Origin: Megalobrama amblycephala
Taxonomy: Eukaryota; Chordata; Actinopteri; Cypriniformes; Xenocyprididae
NCBI RefSeq assembly: GCF_018812025.1
Contig: NC_063050.1
Span: forward strand, 6,610,047-6,674,046
Length of the DNA: 64,000 nt
Direction of reading: 5' to 3'
The notes under the pieces were generated by a model. That model worked only from the letters and a program-made list of their open reading frames with translations, was not told the origin of the DNA and searched no databases. This document shows, in pieces, positions 21,774-33,930 of the stretch; the stretch's first letter is position 1; each line of letters begins with the position of its first letter. The position numbers were made by a program, and so were the translations under genes.

Positions 21774-23030
21774 TCCTCATCTGTGATCATAAACTTCTCA
21801 TATTTAACCTGCTGCTCATCATGTCAGGTAAGAGTTTATTCTGTGTTTATTCTCAGCACCTGTTCTCAATCAGGTCCATGTTTGCTCTGAGCTGTCTCTC
21901 TCTCTTTATGTTTTAGTGGTGGCATGTGAGATGAAGATCTTGACTTTCACTGCTTATGAAGGAGGAAAAGTTGAAATACGGTGTCCCTATGAGTCTGTAT
22001 ATGAAACACATAAGAAATATCTCTGCAGAGGAGAATGTAAATTAAGCATACTGAAAAGTAAAGACATTTCTGTTGAATCTGGATCTGCAGCTAAAGACAG
22101 GAGATTCTCTCTGACCGATGACAGAATGACCAACATCTTCACCGTCACCATCACTGATCTGAGAACAGAAGATCAAGGACAATACTGGGGTGTATTCCAG
22201 AAAGCAGGGTTAACTTACTGTCACATATACCCTGAACTCTCGGTTGATTAACCCAAACCTTGCTTACTCGTGGTATGCTGGTTCCAAAAATGCGTCCGGG
22301 AGTAAGTTCAGCCAACCCAGAGTATGTTCCCGGTTAACACACAAGACATTCTCAACAGAGCGACGAATCGATGATTCACCATGGAAACAGAAGCTAAGAA
22401 AAAGCGCGCCATTCTACTTCATTCTTCTTCTTTTGTTTAATGGCGATTTACATAACCTACTTGGTGCACAGCACCACCTATTGGGTGGTTATGCAATCAT
22501 TTTTTATTCTTAATATTGTTTGATGCTAATTATTTAATAAGATATCACATATATGATATGTATTTTATTATAGAAATTATAGCATAGAAAATGTCCTGTT
22601 ATAAAGATTAAGAAGTAGATCCATGCGTGCTATGACAATAAAATTCATATATTAGAATTGAATAAACATTTATATATTGTATAATATAACATTGTGTATT
22701 TAACTAACTATATAACAAATTTAGATACATTAATATAACCATATTGATAATATAACACACATCTAAATTCCTCTTAAACTAACTAACCCTTGAACATAAC
22801 CTGCTCCGGAGCAGGTTATGTTCAGAGAGCAAGTTGCTATGGTTACTTACATACCCTAAAAGTTACCTCCGTTTTTGGAACCGAAAGTTGAGGTTATCCG
22901 CTTACTTACTCTTAAACATACCCAGGTATGTCACATAACCTGCTTTCTGGAATACCCCCCAGGTGTGCTGTGAAGAGAGGACTGGGAAAATTAGATGACT
23001 ATACAGAGATTTACCTGGAGATTAAACATG
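21770..23030 (+). pseudogene. Gene 2: one-Ig CD300-like receptor, disrupted
   Basis: Exon 1 (21770-21827) encodes the family signal peptide (MILICDHKLLIFNLLLIMS). Exon 2 starts at 21917 and encodes the V-type Ig domain (VVACEMKILTF, EIRCPYE, KKYLCRGEC). The domain is cut right after QYW by a ~770-bp non-autonomous transposon (22189-22960) and resumes with the C-A-V segment, ending at 23030 with a normal GT donor. The insertion brings stop codons, so no full V domain can form. The intron start is conserved to about 23300, but no stalk, transmembrane or tail exons are found before the next unit. It is therefore both interrupted and truncated. Confidence 0.88.
22189..22960. mobile_element. Non-autonomous DNA transposon in the gene 2 V exon
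   Basis: Inverted ends 'gtattccagaaagcagg' (left) and 'cctgctttctggaatac' (right) continue inward through 'ggttccaaaaa' / 'tttttggaacc'. The flanking duplication is very short (GG or TGG/AGG). It contains a 32-bp perfect palindrome at 22793-22824 centred on ctgctccggagcag. The superfamily is unassigned; a PIF/Harbinger-type element with a 2-3 bp target is possible. Confidence 0.75.
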
Positions 23031-23989
23031 GTAAGTCAGAATATACTGTATGAGTGAAGTGGCTAATCAGTGCTCACAGATATGGTGTAAAATACGTATG
23101 AAGAAAACTCAGAGGTAAAATCGAGGTTTGTTTGCATGTATGAGAGAATGTATTGTGTGCTAAAAGATATAAAGAGGCGAGATAACAAAAACCACAGTAT
23201 CCTCTGCAGATGATGATGATGACGAGTGTTCACACCACACAAATACTGACCCGCATCACTAATGTTTTGTTTACCACTAGCACATGCTGATGACATTTTA
23301 TTCTTCTATAGAAACTTGTATTGTAGCCTTATAGTAGACTCTTCTGTAGTTACATAGTGTACTGAGACCGACGGAAAATGAAAAGTTGCGATTTTCTGGG
23401 CCGATATGGCTAATAACTATACTCTCATTCCAGCGTAATAATCAAGGTACCATGAGTGCAGCAGACGCAATGATATCATGCAGCGTCTCTCACAAATGTC
23501 TTCATGGTAAACTATTAAGTTGAATTAAACATTCAAAAAATAAAAATTGTCAGTCGGTCATAGGACTGCACATGCGCATTAGTTTGATCCCATCCTGAAA
23601 AATACAGTTTTTTTTGTCATGATTCGAGTGTTTAGGAACATAATTAATCTGACAGTTGTTGTCAGATTTCATTGGTGATTTCAAATATGAATTTTATTTG
23701 AAAGCTTGGAAAACAGTTTTGGAGAATTGTTTCCCCATTTAAAGAGACAGGAGCTGCTCTTGGATGCCTGAGAGGCGTTTCAAAGATGGACGCCGAGTGA
23801 AATGTTGTGCATGTTGTCTCTTATGATGATCAGTGTTGATTAAATATATTTTCAGTCATATGTCTGAATTTATTTGTGTCTGCTAAAGGAAAAAAAATAA
23901 AAATAAAAGGAAGATTGAATTTATTCAAAGAAGATGTTAGAGGGAGCTCCTGCTGCACACACTGTATTCATAGAGAGGAGGAGCAAACG
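23031..23989. other. Gene 2 residual intron and unit flank
   Basis: 23031-23300 is homologous to the start of intron 2 in genes 3 and 5 (tactgtatgagtgaagtggc...). After 23300 the homology stops and a repeat-derived stretch follows (about 23355-23520), then the block shared with 40190-40445 and 57455-57715, then the array upstream block at 23938-23989. No exon is supported. Confidence 0.6.
23540..23805 (+). repeat. Shared ~260-bp block, copy 1
   Basis: Runs from 'ggtcataggactgcacatgc' to 'ggcgtttcaaagatggacgc'. Closely related copies occur at 40190-40445 and 57455-57715, each in the downstream part of a receptor unit. It is either duplicated unit flank or an old dispersed repeat carried along with it. 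Confidence 0.7.
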
Positions 23990-24170
<181 letters not shown>

Positions 24171-24307
24171 TTTTTGACTTTTAACATCTCTTTAATTACA
24201 ATCCATTAGCACAAAAAACATACACCCTTAAAACACCACATTACTTCATAAAATACATATTCTTACAAATACATATATTTAAAAATAAAAAATAAAATAA
24301 ACTTCTT

Positions 24308-27300
24308 TTACAACAATATATCACAACCTCCCTCTTCATTGGGTTGACATAAAATATTTCCAACACCCCATAACAAGAAGAAAACTTCAGTATCATTCAC
24401 CAATTCATAATACTTATACTCCATTACCAGCCTACTTTTTACTAGAGCTCTAAGCATGTTCAAAGGATCAGTATCACTGTTAAAACGTAATTTTCTTTTT
24501 CTTGTCAACCAAATTGCCATTTTTGCCATACCGAATAAAACATTAATCAAAACAATTTTGCTTTTATTTAAGGCACTATATTTTGGTCCAAAAATAAAAA
24601 AAAACTATTTGTAAAAATAAATCCAAAATTATGACTCAAGTCTTTTAACAGAGCAAGAATTCCAAACAGCCTTGAACATTCAATAAACATAAAAAACTGT
24701 TTCTGAAAGACCACAAAACAAACACTCTTCTCTTTGCAAAGGATTTAGATGAACTTTATAACGGTTTGTTGCTAAAATCCAATGAGAAATCCGCCATTGC
24801 AAATCCCCACTTCTTTTTTCAAATGGTTTCTTATACATTGACCTCCAACATCCTTTTGGAGAGGCACTTGATTCAACAAAATTAGTCCATTTGGTCTCTG
24901 GAAGGTCTTTCAATGCTCTCAAATTTAGATATTTGACACAAACCAGATAAAGTGACTTCTTAGATATAGTGTCAAAGAGACCAAGTTCAGGTGTTCTAAA
25001 TGAAAGTAATCTTCCATCAACCTCCTGCCAATCTCCTACATTTACATCCACACTGATGCTGGGGAATACATTCTTAACTATCTCTGTTTGCAATGGTATT
25101 GCAGGAAAAGACTCCTGAATCTCAGATAATAATTTTTCGACAGTCCGAACAGAATGGATACCAATCTTCATGGCCAGATTTTCTGCAGAAATCCATCTGT
25201 CCATTGACCTAAGATGACATAATTTATATACTCCTGCTCTCACCATGCTTGTGCAGACACCTCTAGATTTTAAAAATCACACTAGATAGAAGAGGATTAA
25301 AAAGTAAAGGTTCTTCAAGAACCCACTCATGAGTTATCTCAGACCGTTCTTGTTTAACAATAAATATTTGCCATGCATTTAATACTGATGCATAAAAAGA
25401 AGAGAGTCCATTAAAATCCACTTCCCTCAAATTCATCAAAAAAAGGTGTCTATCCAAATTCATCCGCCCCACTTTATTCAATAAAGCACAAGCTATTTTT
25501 GTCCAATTCTGTGACTGATGATACAGGAGTCTTTGTGCAGTCTGCAGTCTAAAAGCAGCTACTTTGGACTTAATGTCCATAAGGCCTTGGCCTCCTTCAC
25601 TTAACTGCAGATACAATACTGACTCTCTAAGCCAATGTTGTCCATCCCAAAAAAAAAAAAATTAACAAAATTTTTTTGAATTTCCCTAATAAAATCATCT
25701 GGTGGGTTCAACACAATTAATTTATGCCATAGGACAGAAGCGGCAAGATTATTTATGACCAGCACTCTTCCTCTATAAGATAGTTGAGGTAAAATCCAGT
25801 TCCATTTTGATAATCTATTGCAAATTTTATCTTTAACACTGTCCCAGTTTTTCATTTGATACTCTTCTGAACCTAAAAAAAAATACCTAAAAACTTAAAA
25901 CCATCTTTTTCCCACTTTACATTTCCAGGTATAACAGGTAAAGGCTTTTTTCTTTTATCATTGCACCAAAATGCTTCCGTTTTACTCCAGTTCAGTTTTG
26001 CAGATGATGCTCTCTCATATGAAGAAATACTGTAATTAACAAGATCAATATCTCTTTGATCTTTCACAATTACAGTAATATCATCTGCATATGCTGTTAA
26101 CTTAAACACATTACAATTACCATCAACCTTTAAACCAGACAGATCTTTTCTTAATAAACACAAGAGTGGCTCCACTGCTAAAGCATATAACTGACCAGAC
26201 AGTGGGCATCCTTGTCGTATACCTTTAAGTAATCTTATTGGTTTGCTTAACCCACCACCTATTTTTAAAATACAAGAGGCATTCATGTATAAAAGTTTGA
26301 TCCAAGAAATAAAAACATCTCCAAACCCAAAAGCACTCATTGTTTCAAACAGAAAACCGTGGTCAACTCTATCAAAAGCTTTTTCCTGATCCAGGAACAG
26401 AAAGCCAAAATTCACTTCATGTAGTTTAGAGTAATCCACAATGTCTCTATAAAATGTTATCATATAATGTTCTTTCTGGAACGCAGTAGGATTGATCATG
26501 ATGTATTAAAACTGTACTGGGAGTTTTCAGCCTATTTGCCAAAACTTTGGCTATTAACTTATAATCAGTTGTTAAAATTGCCTCCAGTTTTTAAGAACAC
26601 TCAAATCACCCTTTTTTGGTAATAGCGTTAAAACTGCCCTTTGGCAACTTATGGGAATGCGTTTTTCTTTAAAACACTCTTGGACCACCTCATAAAAGTC
26701 TTTTCCAATGTATTTCCACACAGCTTTATAAAAGTCCACCGATAGTCCATCAATTCCAGGTGCTCTACCCGGTTTCATCTGTTTAACAGCATCAGTTAAC
26801 TCCTCAAATGAAAAAGAACTGTCCAAATTCTTACTCTGTGTTTTAGTAAGAGTAGGCAGCTGTGAAGTACATTCAGTATCTGTTTCTTCTTTTCCATACA
26901 AGTCTGAATAAAAGTCCACTGCAATCTTTCTCATTTGTCTTACATCAGAAGTCTTTTGTCCATCAGGTGTTTTCTCAAACAATACATTTCATTTTGTTGC
27001 TTTGACACTTTTTCTAAATTAAAAAAATAAGCAGTGGGAGCATCCATCTCATGTACAGACATAAAACGAGATCTTATTAGGGCACCTTTAGCCCGCACTT
27101 GCAACATATATTCTAGATCTTGCTTCTTTTCACATAAAATGCCAGCTGAAGATGAATTTGAATTCTGAACCATACCAGATGTAATGTGTAAAATCTCTTG
27201 TTCTGTTTCAGAAATTTTTTGTTTTATTTTTCTTGTTGCAAAACATGTATACTGCTGACAAAAAATTTGTATTTGTGTCTTTCCTATTTCCCATCACTGT

Positions 27301-28112
27301 ATCAAATGATCAAATTCATTTTTCTTAGAACCCCATTCATTCCAAAACAATTCAAATTTCTCATAAAATTCTTTGTCTTTCAACAATGCAATATTAAATT
27401 TCCAATAAGGACTTTTAAATTTAGATTGTGTCAAAACTATATTTACTGTAATAAAATGGTGATCTGATAAACAACATGGAAAAATATTACACCCCATTAT
27501 TCTATTGTTTTCAGTACGTTTGACATAAAACCTGTCAAGTCTTGCTACACTTATCATTCCTTGTGAAACCTTTGTCCATGTATATTGTTTAATCTTTTTA
27601 TTCCTATCTCTCCATACATCTACCAAATCATTCTGAATTGTAATGCTTTTTAAGAAAGAAGCTGATACAGGATGTGTTCTTCATTATTCCTATCTAAAAG
27701 AAAATTAAAAGTACAATCCCCTCCAATGATTAATACACCATGCAAAGTATAACTTTTTAAAAAAATCTCCTAATTTTCTAAATAATATGATTCTATCTGA
27801 CCCTTTGTTTGGAGCATAAATATTTATAAAAACAAATAACTGATTTTTAATCATAGCGTTCACCATCATAATACGTCCTTTCTCTATTTCCATTTCTGAT
27901 AAAATATTAACATCGAGGTGAGCTGGAAATAAAATCGCTACACCTGCACTGACATTTGTGCCATGGCTAAAACCAATTTTTCCTCTCCACCACAGGTTTA
28001 ACTCAGATTCATTTTTTATATCGCTGTGAGTTTCTTGTAAAAATATGACTTCAGTTTCTTTAAGCCTAAGAAATTCATTAAGTAAAGCTCTAAAGATAGA
28101 TCCCACACCCAT
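24308..28112 (-). pseudogene. LINE 3 ORF2, multiple frame breaks
   Basis: Endonuclease pieces are at 27294-28112 (FLQETHSD, FINIYAPNKG, ARLDRFYV, SDHHFITV). Reverse transcriptase pieces are at 25873-27173 (GRAPGIDGLSVDFYK, DQEKAFDRVDH, GIRQGCPLSGQ, TAYADDITVIV). The C-terminal part is at 24308-25855 (QLSEGGQGLMDI, GDLQWRISHWILATNRY, ECLFCGLSETVF). At least eight frame changes or stops separate them. The element was once complete and decayed in place. Confidence 0.87.
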
Positions 28113-29386
28113 GTGCTTTATTTTTTTCCTTTTGACAATTTCACATTATCTTTTTGAGCTTTACGTACAGTAGCAAGAAACCTTTTCAGCCGAAATCTTT
28201 TTTGTTTTGAAATAGCCTAACATCATAGCCAAACCGTCTTCTGAGCTTTTACCACTGATTTAATAAACGTATTAACATCAGGGAAATATTTTACAACATG
28301 CACCTTTTTCCCTTTAGTTAAATCCAGAAACTCGTTTAATTCATCGACAGAATACACGTCATCCAAAGACTGACTGCAATCAATCTCCGAAACCTCCGAG
28401 CAATCATCACATTCCTCCATCAGTTCTTCATCACTATTTTCGTTCTCCACAAGTTCATTAGACTGTAACCCGCTAACACTCAGAACCTCATCACCATAAG
28501 CACATTCAATATCCTTAACAGCAACGTCCTCCTTGAAAACATTCGGGCCTACAACATTATCACCAGGTCGCATAGGTGAAATAAACTCACTCACCTCTGA
28601 CATTGAACTTGGATCAACAGCACTCTGCTCAGCTGGAGAACCGTTCCGAGGAATAACGCTGGGTTCACCTGCCGAAACTGAAGCCTCCAAATCCTTCTCG
28701 CTAACCCCGTTTGTCTTTTGTTTTTTTTTCAGAAATCACTACCTCCTTTACAGCAATAGGCCGTTTTTCTTTATCTGAATTTTCGTCTTTTTTTCTTTGA
28801 TCGATTTGTTCATCATTATTCCCCTCGTTCTTTTCATTTTCTGATAGTTTCTTATGCGGACATGTGAACTTCTTATGTCCCAGATCACCGGATTCAAAAC
28901 AACGCAAACTATATCAGTCGTTGCAAAAATCATATAGGAACTGTCACCATGTTGAATGCGAAACGAGATATCCGAAGACTGAGATTGCGCATTTAAAAAC
29001 ATGAACACTTGTCTTCGAAAAGACAGCACGTTTTAAAACGGCATTTTTACACCCGAGCGGAACCATTTTAATGGACCCAGCAAACTTTCCAAAGCGACTC
29101 AATTCCTTTATAATTTGTTCATTAGGAATGAATGGAGGCGCGTTTGAAATGGTGACCTTAGTAGCAGGTGCGCGCAAAGGCAGTACTTGCACCAGGGTAT
29201 CGGAAACAACAATTCCGTTTTCAACAAGGCTATTTACGAGTTTTTCATCCTTAAGAAACACCACCACTGCCTTATTCATTCTAGAGGCCGATGCTATATT
29301 TTCGTGCCCAACAATCTCACCCATTGCTAGAAGCACGTCTTCAACCGTAAACGCTTGATCCGAAAACACTTTGCATCCATTCTTAA

Positions 29387-30111
29387 AGGTGCCCTAGATT
29401 ATGTTTTTAAAAAGTCTAAGGTGTCCCCTGAATGTGTCTGTCAAGTTTCAGCTCAAAATACCCCATAGATTTTTTTTTATTAATTTTTTTAACTGCCTAT
29501 TTTGGGGCATCATTATAAACGCTGTGGTAAGTATTTATTTGGATGTTTACATTTGATTCTGAATGAGTTTGATAGTAGCCTATGCTCTGCGGCTAATGCG
29601 GCTAAAGCTAACATTACACACTGTTGGAGAGATTTATAAAGAATGAAGTTGTGTTTATGAATTATACAGACTGCAAGTGTTTAATGAAAATAGCGACGGC
29701 TCGTTTCCGTGAATACAGTGAGAAACGATGGTAACTTTAACCACATTTAACAGTATATTAGCAACATGCTAACAAAACATTTAGAAAGACAATTTACAAA
29801 TATCACTAAAAATATCATGTTATCATGGATCATGTCAGTTATTATTGCTCCATCTGCCATTTTTCGCTGTTGTTCTTGCTTGCTTACCTAGTCTGATGAT
29901 TCAGCTGTGCAGATCCAGACGTTAATACTGGCTGCCCTTGTCTAATGCCTTTCATAATGATAATGTTGGGAACATGGGCTGGCATATGCAAATATTGGGG
30001 GCGTACATATTAATGATCCCGACTGTTACGTAACAGTACTGTTTCCATGTACTGAACTCTTGTTATTTAACTATGCCAAGATAAATTCAATTTTTCATTC
30101 GAGGGCACCTT
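29387..30111. mobile_element. piggyBac-like MITE A in LINE 3 ORF1
   Basis: Ends AGGTGCCCTAGA and tcgagggcacct are inverted repeats, flanked by TTAA at 29383-29386 and 30112-30115. No coding capacity. Confidence 0.75.
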
Positions 30112-30115
30112 TAAA

Positions 30116-30509
30116 GGCGCTCTAAGCGATTTGACGCGTTTTTAGGCCCAATTTTTTTTTGTCACATACCGCAAACATCTCCTCACTATGCGCTAGCTGC
30201 CTGTCCCCTGAACACACTGTAAAAAAACGCGGTCTCTGTAGTCGCCACAAGCTCCGAAAACTGCAATAAAAACAAACTGGTGCAGCCTGGACCACTTAAC
30301 ATAATAAACATGCTCCAGCCAATAACCGACAAGCAGCGTCAATACGCAAGCTACTTACATTTTAAATGCGCGTTCATGACTGTTTCAGGAAACATGGAGG
30401 GGAGGGCCAGGAGGAGGAGGAGGAGGGAGGGTCTAGCTAGCCTGTTTTGTTTGACAACACTTCGAACGTCAACAGGAAGTTACTCCGCTCAGAATCGCTT
30501 AGAGCGCCT
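30116..30509. mobile_element. piggyBac-like MITE B, adjacent to MITE A
   Basis: Ends AGGCGCTCTAAGCGATT and aatcgcttagagcgcct are inverted repeats flanked by TTAA at 30112-30115 and 30510-30513. It shares its left TTAA with the right end of MITE A, so one inserted at the TTAA border of the other. The interior is non-coding. Confidence 0.8.
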
Positions 30510-30849
30510 TTAATAGAGAACCCTGGCGTTCCCTTGCCCGAGAGAGACGCCATGGCTTCCCCTTATCAATGAATCACTCTAGTGTTTTTCTTAAAGTAAA
30601 TAAATAAACCAAAACGTGATGATTAAACCCCAAAAAAATCATAAATAGAAAATGAAAAACAAATACAACAACAACAAAAAAAATACCCTTGAAATCTTAC
30701 ACCCTACACCACACTTCCGCTCCCAGCATGCAATCCACACAGAATTTTGAATTTTAATACACCTTTATTAAACCAAAAAAGGTTTCACAATATTACAAAA
30801 TCACAAAGCAAAAAATAAATAAATAAATTAAATTTAAAAAACAAATCAA

Positions 30850-33800
30850 TCAAAAAGCAAGCATTAATTCTTCAACATCATCAACTGTACAAAGGACCTC
30901 ATTTATCCCCCAAATGTACATAAAAGACTCCACACATTTAATCATTTTATAATAGGCATGCTCTATTCTAAGCCGAGCTGCGACCAAGCCTTTAAAAATC
31001 TTCAACACATCCAGAGGACCCTGTCCAGACAACTTATTTTTTCTTGATTTCCAGATAGCAAGTTTTGCTATACCAGACAAAAAATTCAATAAAATCAACT
31101 GACTTTTCCTTTTTTCTGTATACTTTGGACCATATATAAACATTTCAAAAGAGAAAGCTTCACCAATTTCAGTAAACCATTGAGATAAAAATGAAAACAA
31201 TTCATTTAGCCGAGTACACTGTACAAATAAATGAAAAACTGTTTCAGCCTCTGTACAGAAGGGACAACCCACCCCAACAGAAGGATCAATGTGCACCACG
31301 TATCTGTTTGTGGCTATCGCCCCATGTACAATCCTCCACTGAAGGTCACCTGTTCTTTTATCAATTGGGCATTTGTATAAGGACCGCCAGCAGCCTCTAG
31401 GGGAAGAAACAACTCCAAAAAATTCAGTCCATTTTGTTGAAGTCAGTCCACTCAAAAAATTAGCATTAGATGCTTTTACACAGGAGATATATAGGGCTTT
31501 TTTTCCTACTTCTTCAAAAATTCCAAGCTGAGGGGTTTTAAAAGACAAAAGACTCTTTCCATCATCTTGCCAATCTCCCACAGCAATAGTTACATTAAGA
31601 GAGGGGAAAACATAAGGAATCCCTTTTCTCCATTGATCAACTGCTATGGAGTCATTTGTCAAAGTCTTATGTTCCCCATGCAAAGACGTTAAAATTTCAG
31701 TAGTAGCTTGTTCCAGCAGACGCAAGGATCTCACCCCAGTCCTTTCACTCAGTTCCTCTGTGCTTGTATTTAAAAGATGCCCCAACTTTGTACATCCAGC
31801 AGCCGTAAAACATGCACGCAGACTGATACCAGACATAAGTCTTGAAGGTAGAAAATTGTTCAGAAAAAGTGGCTCTTCAAAAAGCCATAATCCATAATTT
31901 GTGTCTGATGAACGTGAAATGGTAAAAACCTTCCATGCCTCCATGACTGATTTATAAAACAACGTAAGACTCGCCCGATCTTCATTCTGAAGCTCCATCA
32001 AGAACAAATGTTTGTCCAGTCCCATACCTCTGACCCGCCTGAGAAGAGCAGAAGCTGTCTTTAGCCATGATACATCTGTATGATACAACAGTCTTTGAGC
32101 TGCTTGTAGCCGGAAAGCCATAATTCGGGCTCTTATGTCTATCAACCCTTGACCTCCTTCTTGAACAGGAAGGTATAAAGCAGCAGCACGTATCCAATGT
32201 TGTCCAGACCAAAAAAAAGTCACAAGTTTCCTTTGAATTTCTTCAATAATTCCAGCAGGTGGTTGTAACACACATACTTTGTGCCACAAGGTAGAAGCGA
32301 CTAAATTATTAGTCACTAAAATCCTCCCCCTATAGGACAACTGAGGTAGCAACCATTTCCATTTAGACAACTTGCTGCACACTTTCTCCACTATACCCTC
32401 CCAATTTTTCTTTTGAAAATCATTTGACCCCAAAAAAACTCCTAACAATTTAAGTCCCTCCTTACCCCACTTAAGGTCCCCAGGTAATTTTGGGAGATTC
32501 TCAGATTCCCCTTTACCAGCCCAAAAAGCTTCACTCTTAGCCCAGTTCACTTTAGCTGATGAAACTTCCTCATAAAGACTGAGTACCTCAGATAAACACT
32601 TAATATCTTGAGTGTGATTCACAAAGACTGTAATGTCATCAGCATAAGCAGAGAGAGAAATGTTTGAGTCTAAAGAAAGACCAGGCACTTTAAAACCTGA
32701 CAGTCCTTCTCTAAGTTTAAAAAGCAATGGCTCAATTGCTAAACTATATAGCTGACCAGACAATGGGCAGCCTTGTCTAATACCCCTTAAAATAGGAATT
32801 GGCCGACTCAAAGTGCCCCCTATCTTAACCATACATGATGCACCGTTATATAATAACTGTATCAAATTTAAAAAAGTTTCACCAAAACCAAAAACCTTCA
32901 ATACATTAAAAAGATAATTGTGATCAACACGATCAAAAGCCTTCTCTTGATCCAGAGCAATTAGTCCAACATCCACATTAAAACCATTGCAAATATCTAT
33001 AATGTCTCGTACTAAAAACAAATTGTCCATAATAAACCTCTTTGGAATACAATATGATTGATCCTTATGTACAACCAAACCCAAATAATTTTTTAATCTA
33101 TTTGCCATACATTTTGAAAATATTTTATATTCTGTTGTAAGAAGAGCAACAGGACGCCAATTCTTCAATAAGGCTAAATCTCCTTTTTTTGGCAATAATG
33201 ATAAAACAGCATACTGACAGGTAGTAGGTAAAACACCCTCTTTTATAGATTCACATAAAACATCAAAATAATCATGTCCAATGCAATTCCAAAACTTCTT
33301 ATAAAAGTCTGCTGGCAGTCCATCTATTCCAGGGGATCTTCCTGAACTAAGTTGTCCCACAGCAGCAGTAATTTCCTTAAATGTTATATTAGCATCCAAA
33401 ACAGTTTTAGATTCAGAGTCCAGCTGAGGAAGACCTTGAAGAAGTTGTGTCATCAATTCATCATTTTCACAGTTTTCTGCAGCATAAAGATTTGAATAAA
33501 AATCCACAGCATGTTTTCTCATTTCTATAGTCTTATATGTTATCCTCCCATCAGGGAGTTTAAGACATGGCATTTGTTTTTGTTGAGCCACCTTATATTC
33601 CAAGTTAAAAAAAAAAGAAGTTGGTGCATCCATCTCTGCTAAAGACATGAAACGGGACCTTATCAAAGCTCCCTTTACTTTTTCATTTAGGACCAGACTT
33701 AGCTCTCCTCTTTTCTTTCGTAAATCTTCATACAGTACAGAATTGTGCGCATCAACAAGCTGCAATTCCATCAACTGAATTTGCTTTTCAAGTGATTCAA

Positions 33801-33930
33801 TCACATTCTTTATTCTACTACTACAGTTGGCTGAATACTGCTGACAAAAGGTTTTAATTTGAGTCTTACCTACATCCCACCACTGTTTCAAGTTTTCAAA
33901 AGACCTTTTTTTTTTTTCCAATTTTCCCAA
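30850..33930 (-). CDS. LINE 4 ORF2: reverse transcriptase and C-terminal domain
   Basis: An open frame of about 1026 codons, downstream of the homopolymer break. It holds the linker (QWWDVGKTQIKTFCQQ), the reverse transcriptase core (RSPGIDGLPADFYK, NWRPVALL, DQEKAFDRVDH, GIRQGCPLSGQLYSLAIEP, catalytic YADD at codons 429-432 of this segment, plus-strand 32635-32646) and the C-terminal zinc knuckle CPFCTEAETVFHLFVQC with GDLQWRIVHGAIATNRY before it. All the key residues seen in LINE 1 are present. It is one coding unit with 33888-34811 apart from one frame change. Confidence 0.93.
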   Translation of the reverse strand: MGKLEKKKRSFENLKQWWDVGKTQIKTFCQQYSANCSSRIKNVIESLEKQIQLMELQLVDAHNSVLYEDLRKKRGELSLVLNEKVKGALIRSRFMSLAEMDAPTSFFFNLEYKVAQQKQMPCLKLPDGRITYKTIEMRKHAVDFYSNLYAAENCENDELMTQLLQGLPQLDSESKTVLDANITFKEITAAVGQLSSGRSPGIDGLPADFYKKFWNCIGHDYFDVLCESIKEGVLPTTCQYAVLSLLPKKGDLALLKNWRPVALLTTEYKIFSKCMANRLKNYLGLVVHKDQSYCIPKRFIMDNLFLVRDIIDICNGFNVDVGLIALDQEKAFDRVDHNYLFNVLKVFGFGETFLNLIQLLYNGASCMVKIGGTLSRPIPILRGIRQGCPLSGQLYSLAIEPLLFKLREGLSGFKVPGLSLDSNISLSAYADDITVFVNHTQDIKCLSEVLSLYEEVSSAKVNWAKSEAFWAGKGESENLPKLPGDLKWGKEGLKLLGVFLGSNDFQKKNWEGIVEKVCSKLSKWKWLLPQLSYRGRILVTNNLVASTLWHKVCVLQPPAGIIEEIQRKLVTFFWSGQHWIRAAALYLPVQEGGQGLIDIRARIMAFRLQAAQRLLYHTDVSWLKTASALLRRVRGMGLDKHLFLMELQNEDRASLTLFYKSVMEAWKVFTISRSSDTNYGLWLFEEPLFLNNFLPSRLMSGISLRACFTAAGCTKLGHLLNTSTEELSERTGVRSLRLLEQATTEILTSLHGEHKTLTNDSIAVDQWRKGIPYVFPSLNVTIAVGDWQDDGKSLLSFKTPQLGIFEEVGKKALYISCVKASNANFLSGLTSTKWTEFFGVVSSPRGCWRSLYKCPIDKRTGDLQWRIVHGAIATNRYVVHIDPSVGVGCPFCTEAETVFHLFVQCTRLNELFSFLSQWFTEIGEAFSFEMFIYGPKYTEKRKSQLILLNFLSGIAKLAIWKSRKNKLSGQGPLDVLKIFKGLVAARLRIEHAYYKMIKCVESFMYIWGINEVLCTVDDVEELMLAF

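Larger units (their letters stand above)
28125..30553 (-). pseudogene. LINE 3 ORF1, broken and split by two MITEs
   Basis: The first ATG lies at 30553 (MASLSGKG). After about 14 codons the frame meets two adjacent MITEs and continues at 29382 (AFTVEDVLLAMGEIVGHENI, TKVTISNAPPF). The knuckle reads CFESGDLGHKKFTCPHK, in which the second cysteine of CCHC is serine. The C-terminal domain (FLDLTKGKKV...FPDVNTFIKSV) is at 28223-28690. Frame breaks near 28700, 28940 and 29040 confirm a pseudogene. Confidence 0.82.
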
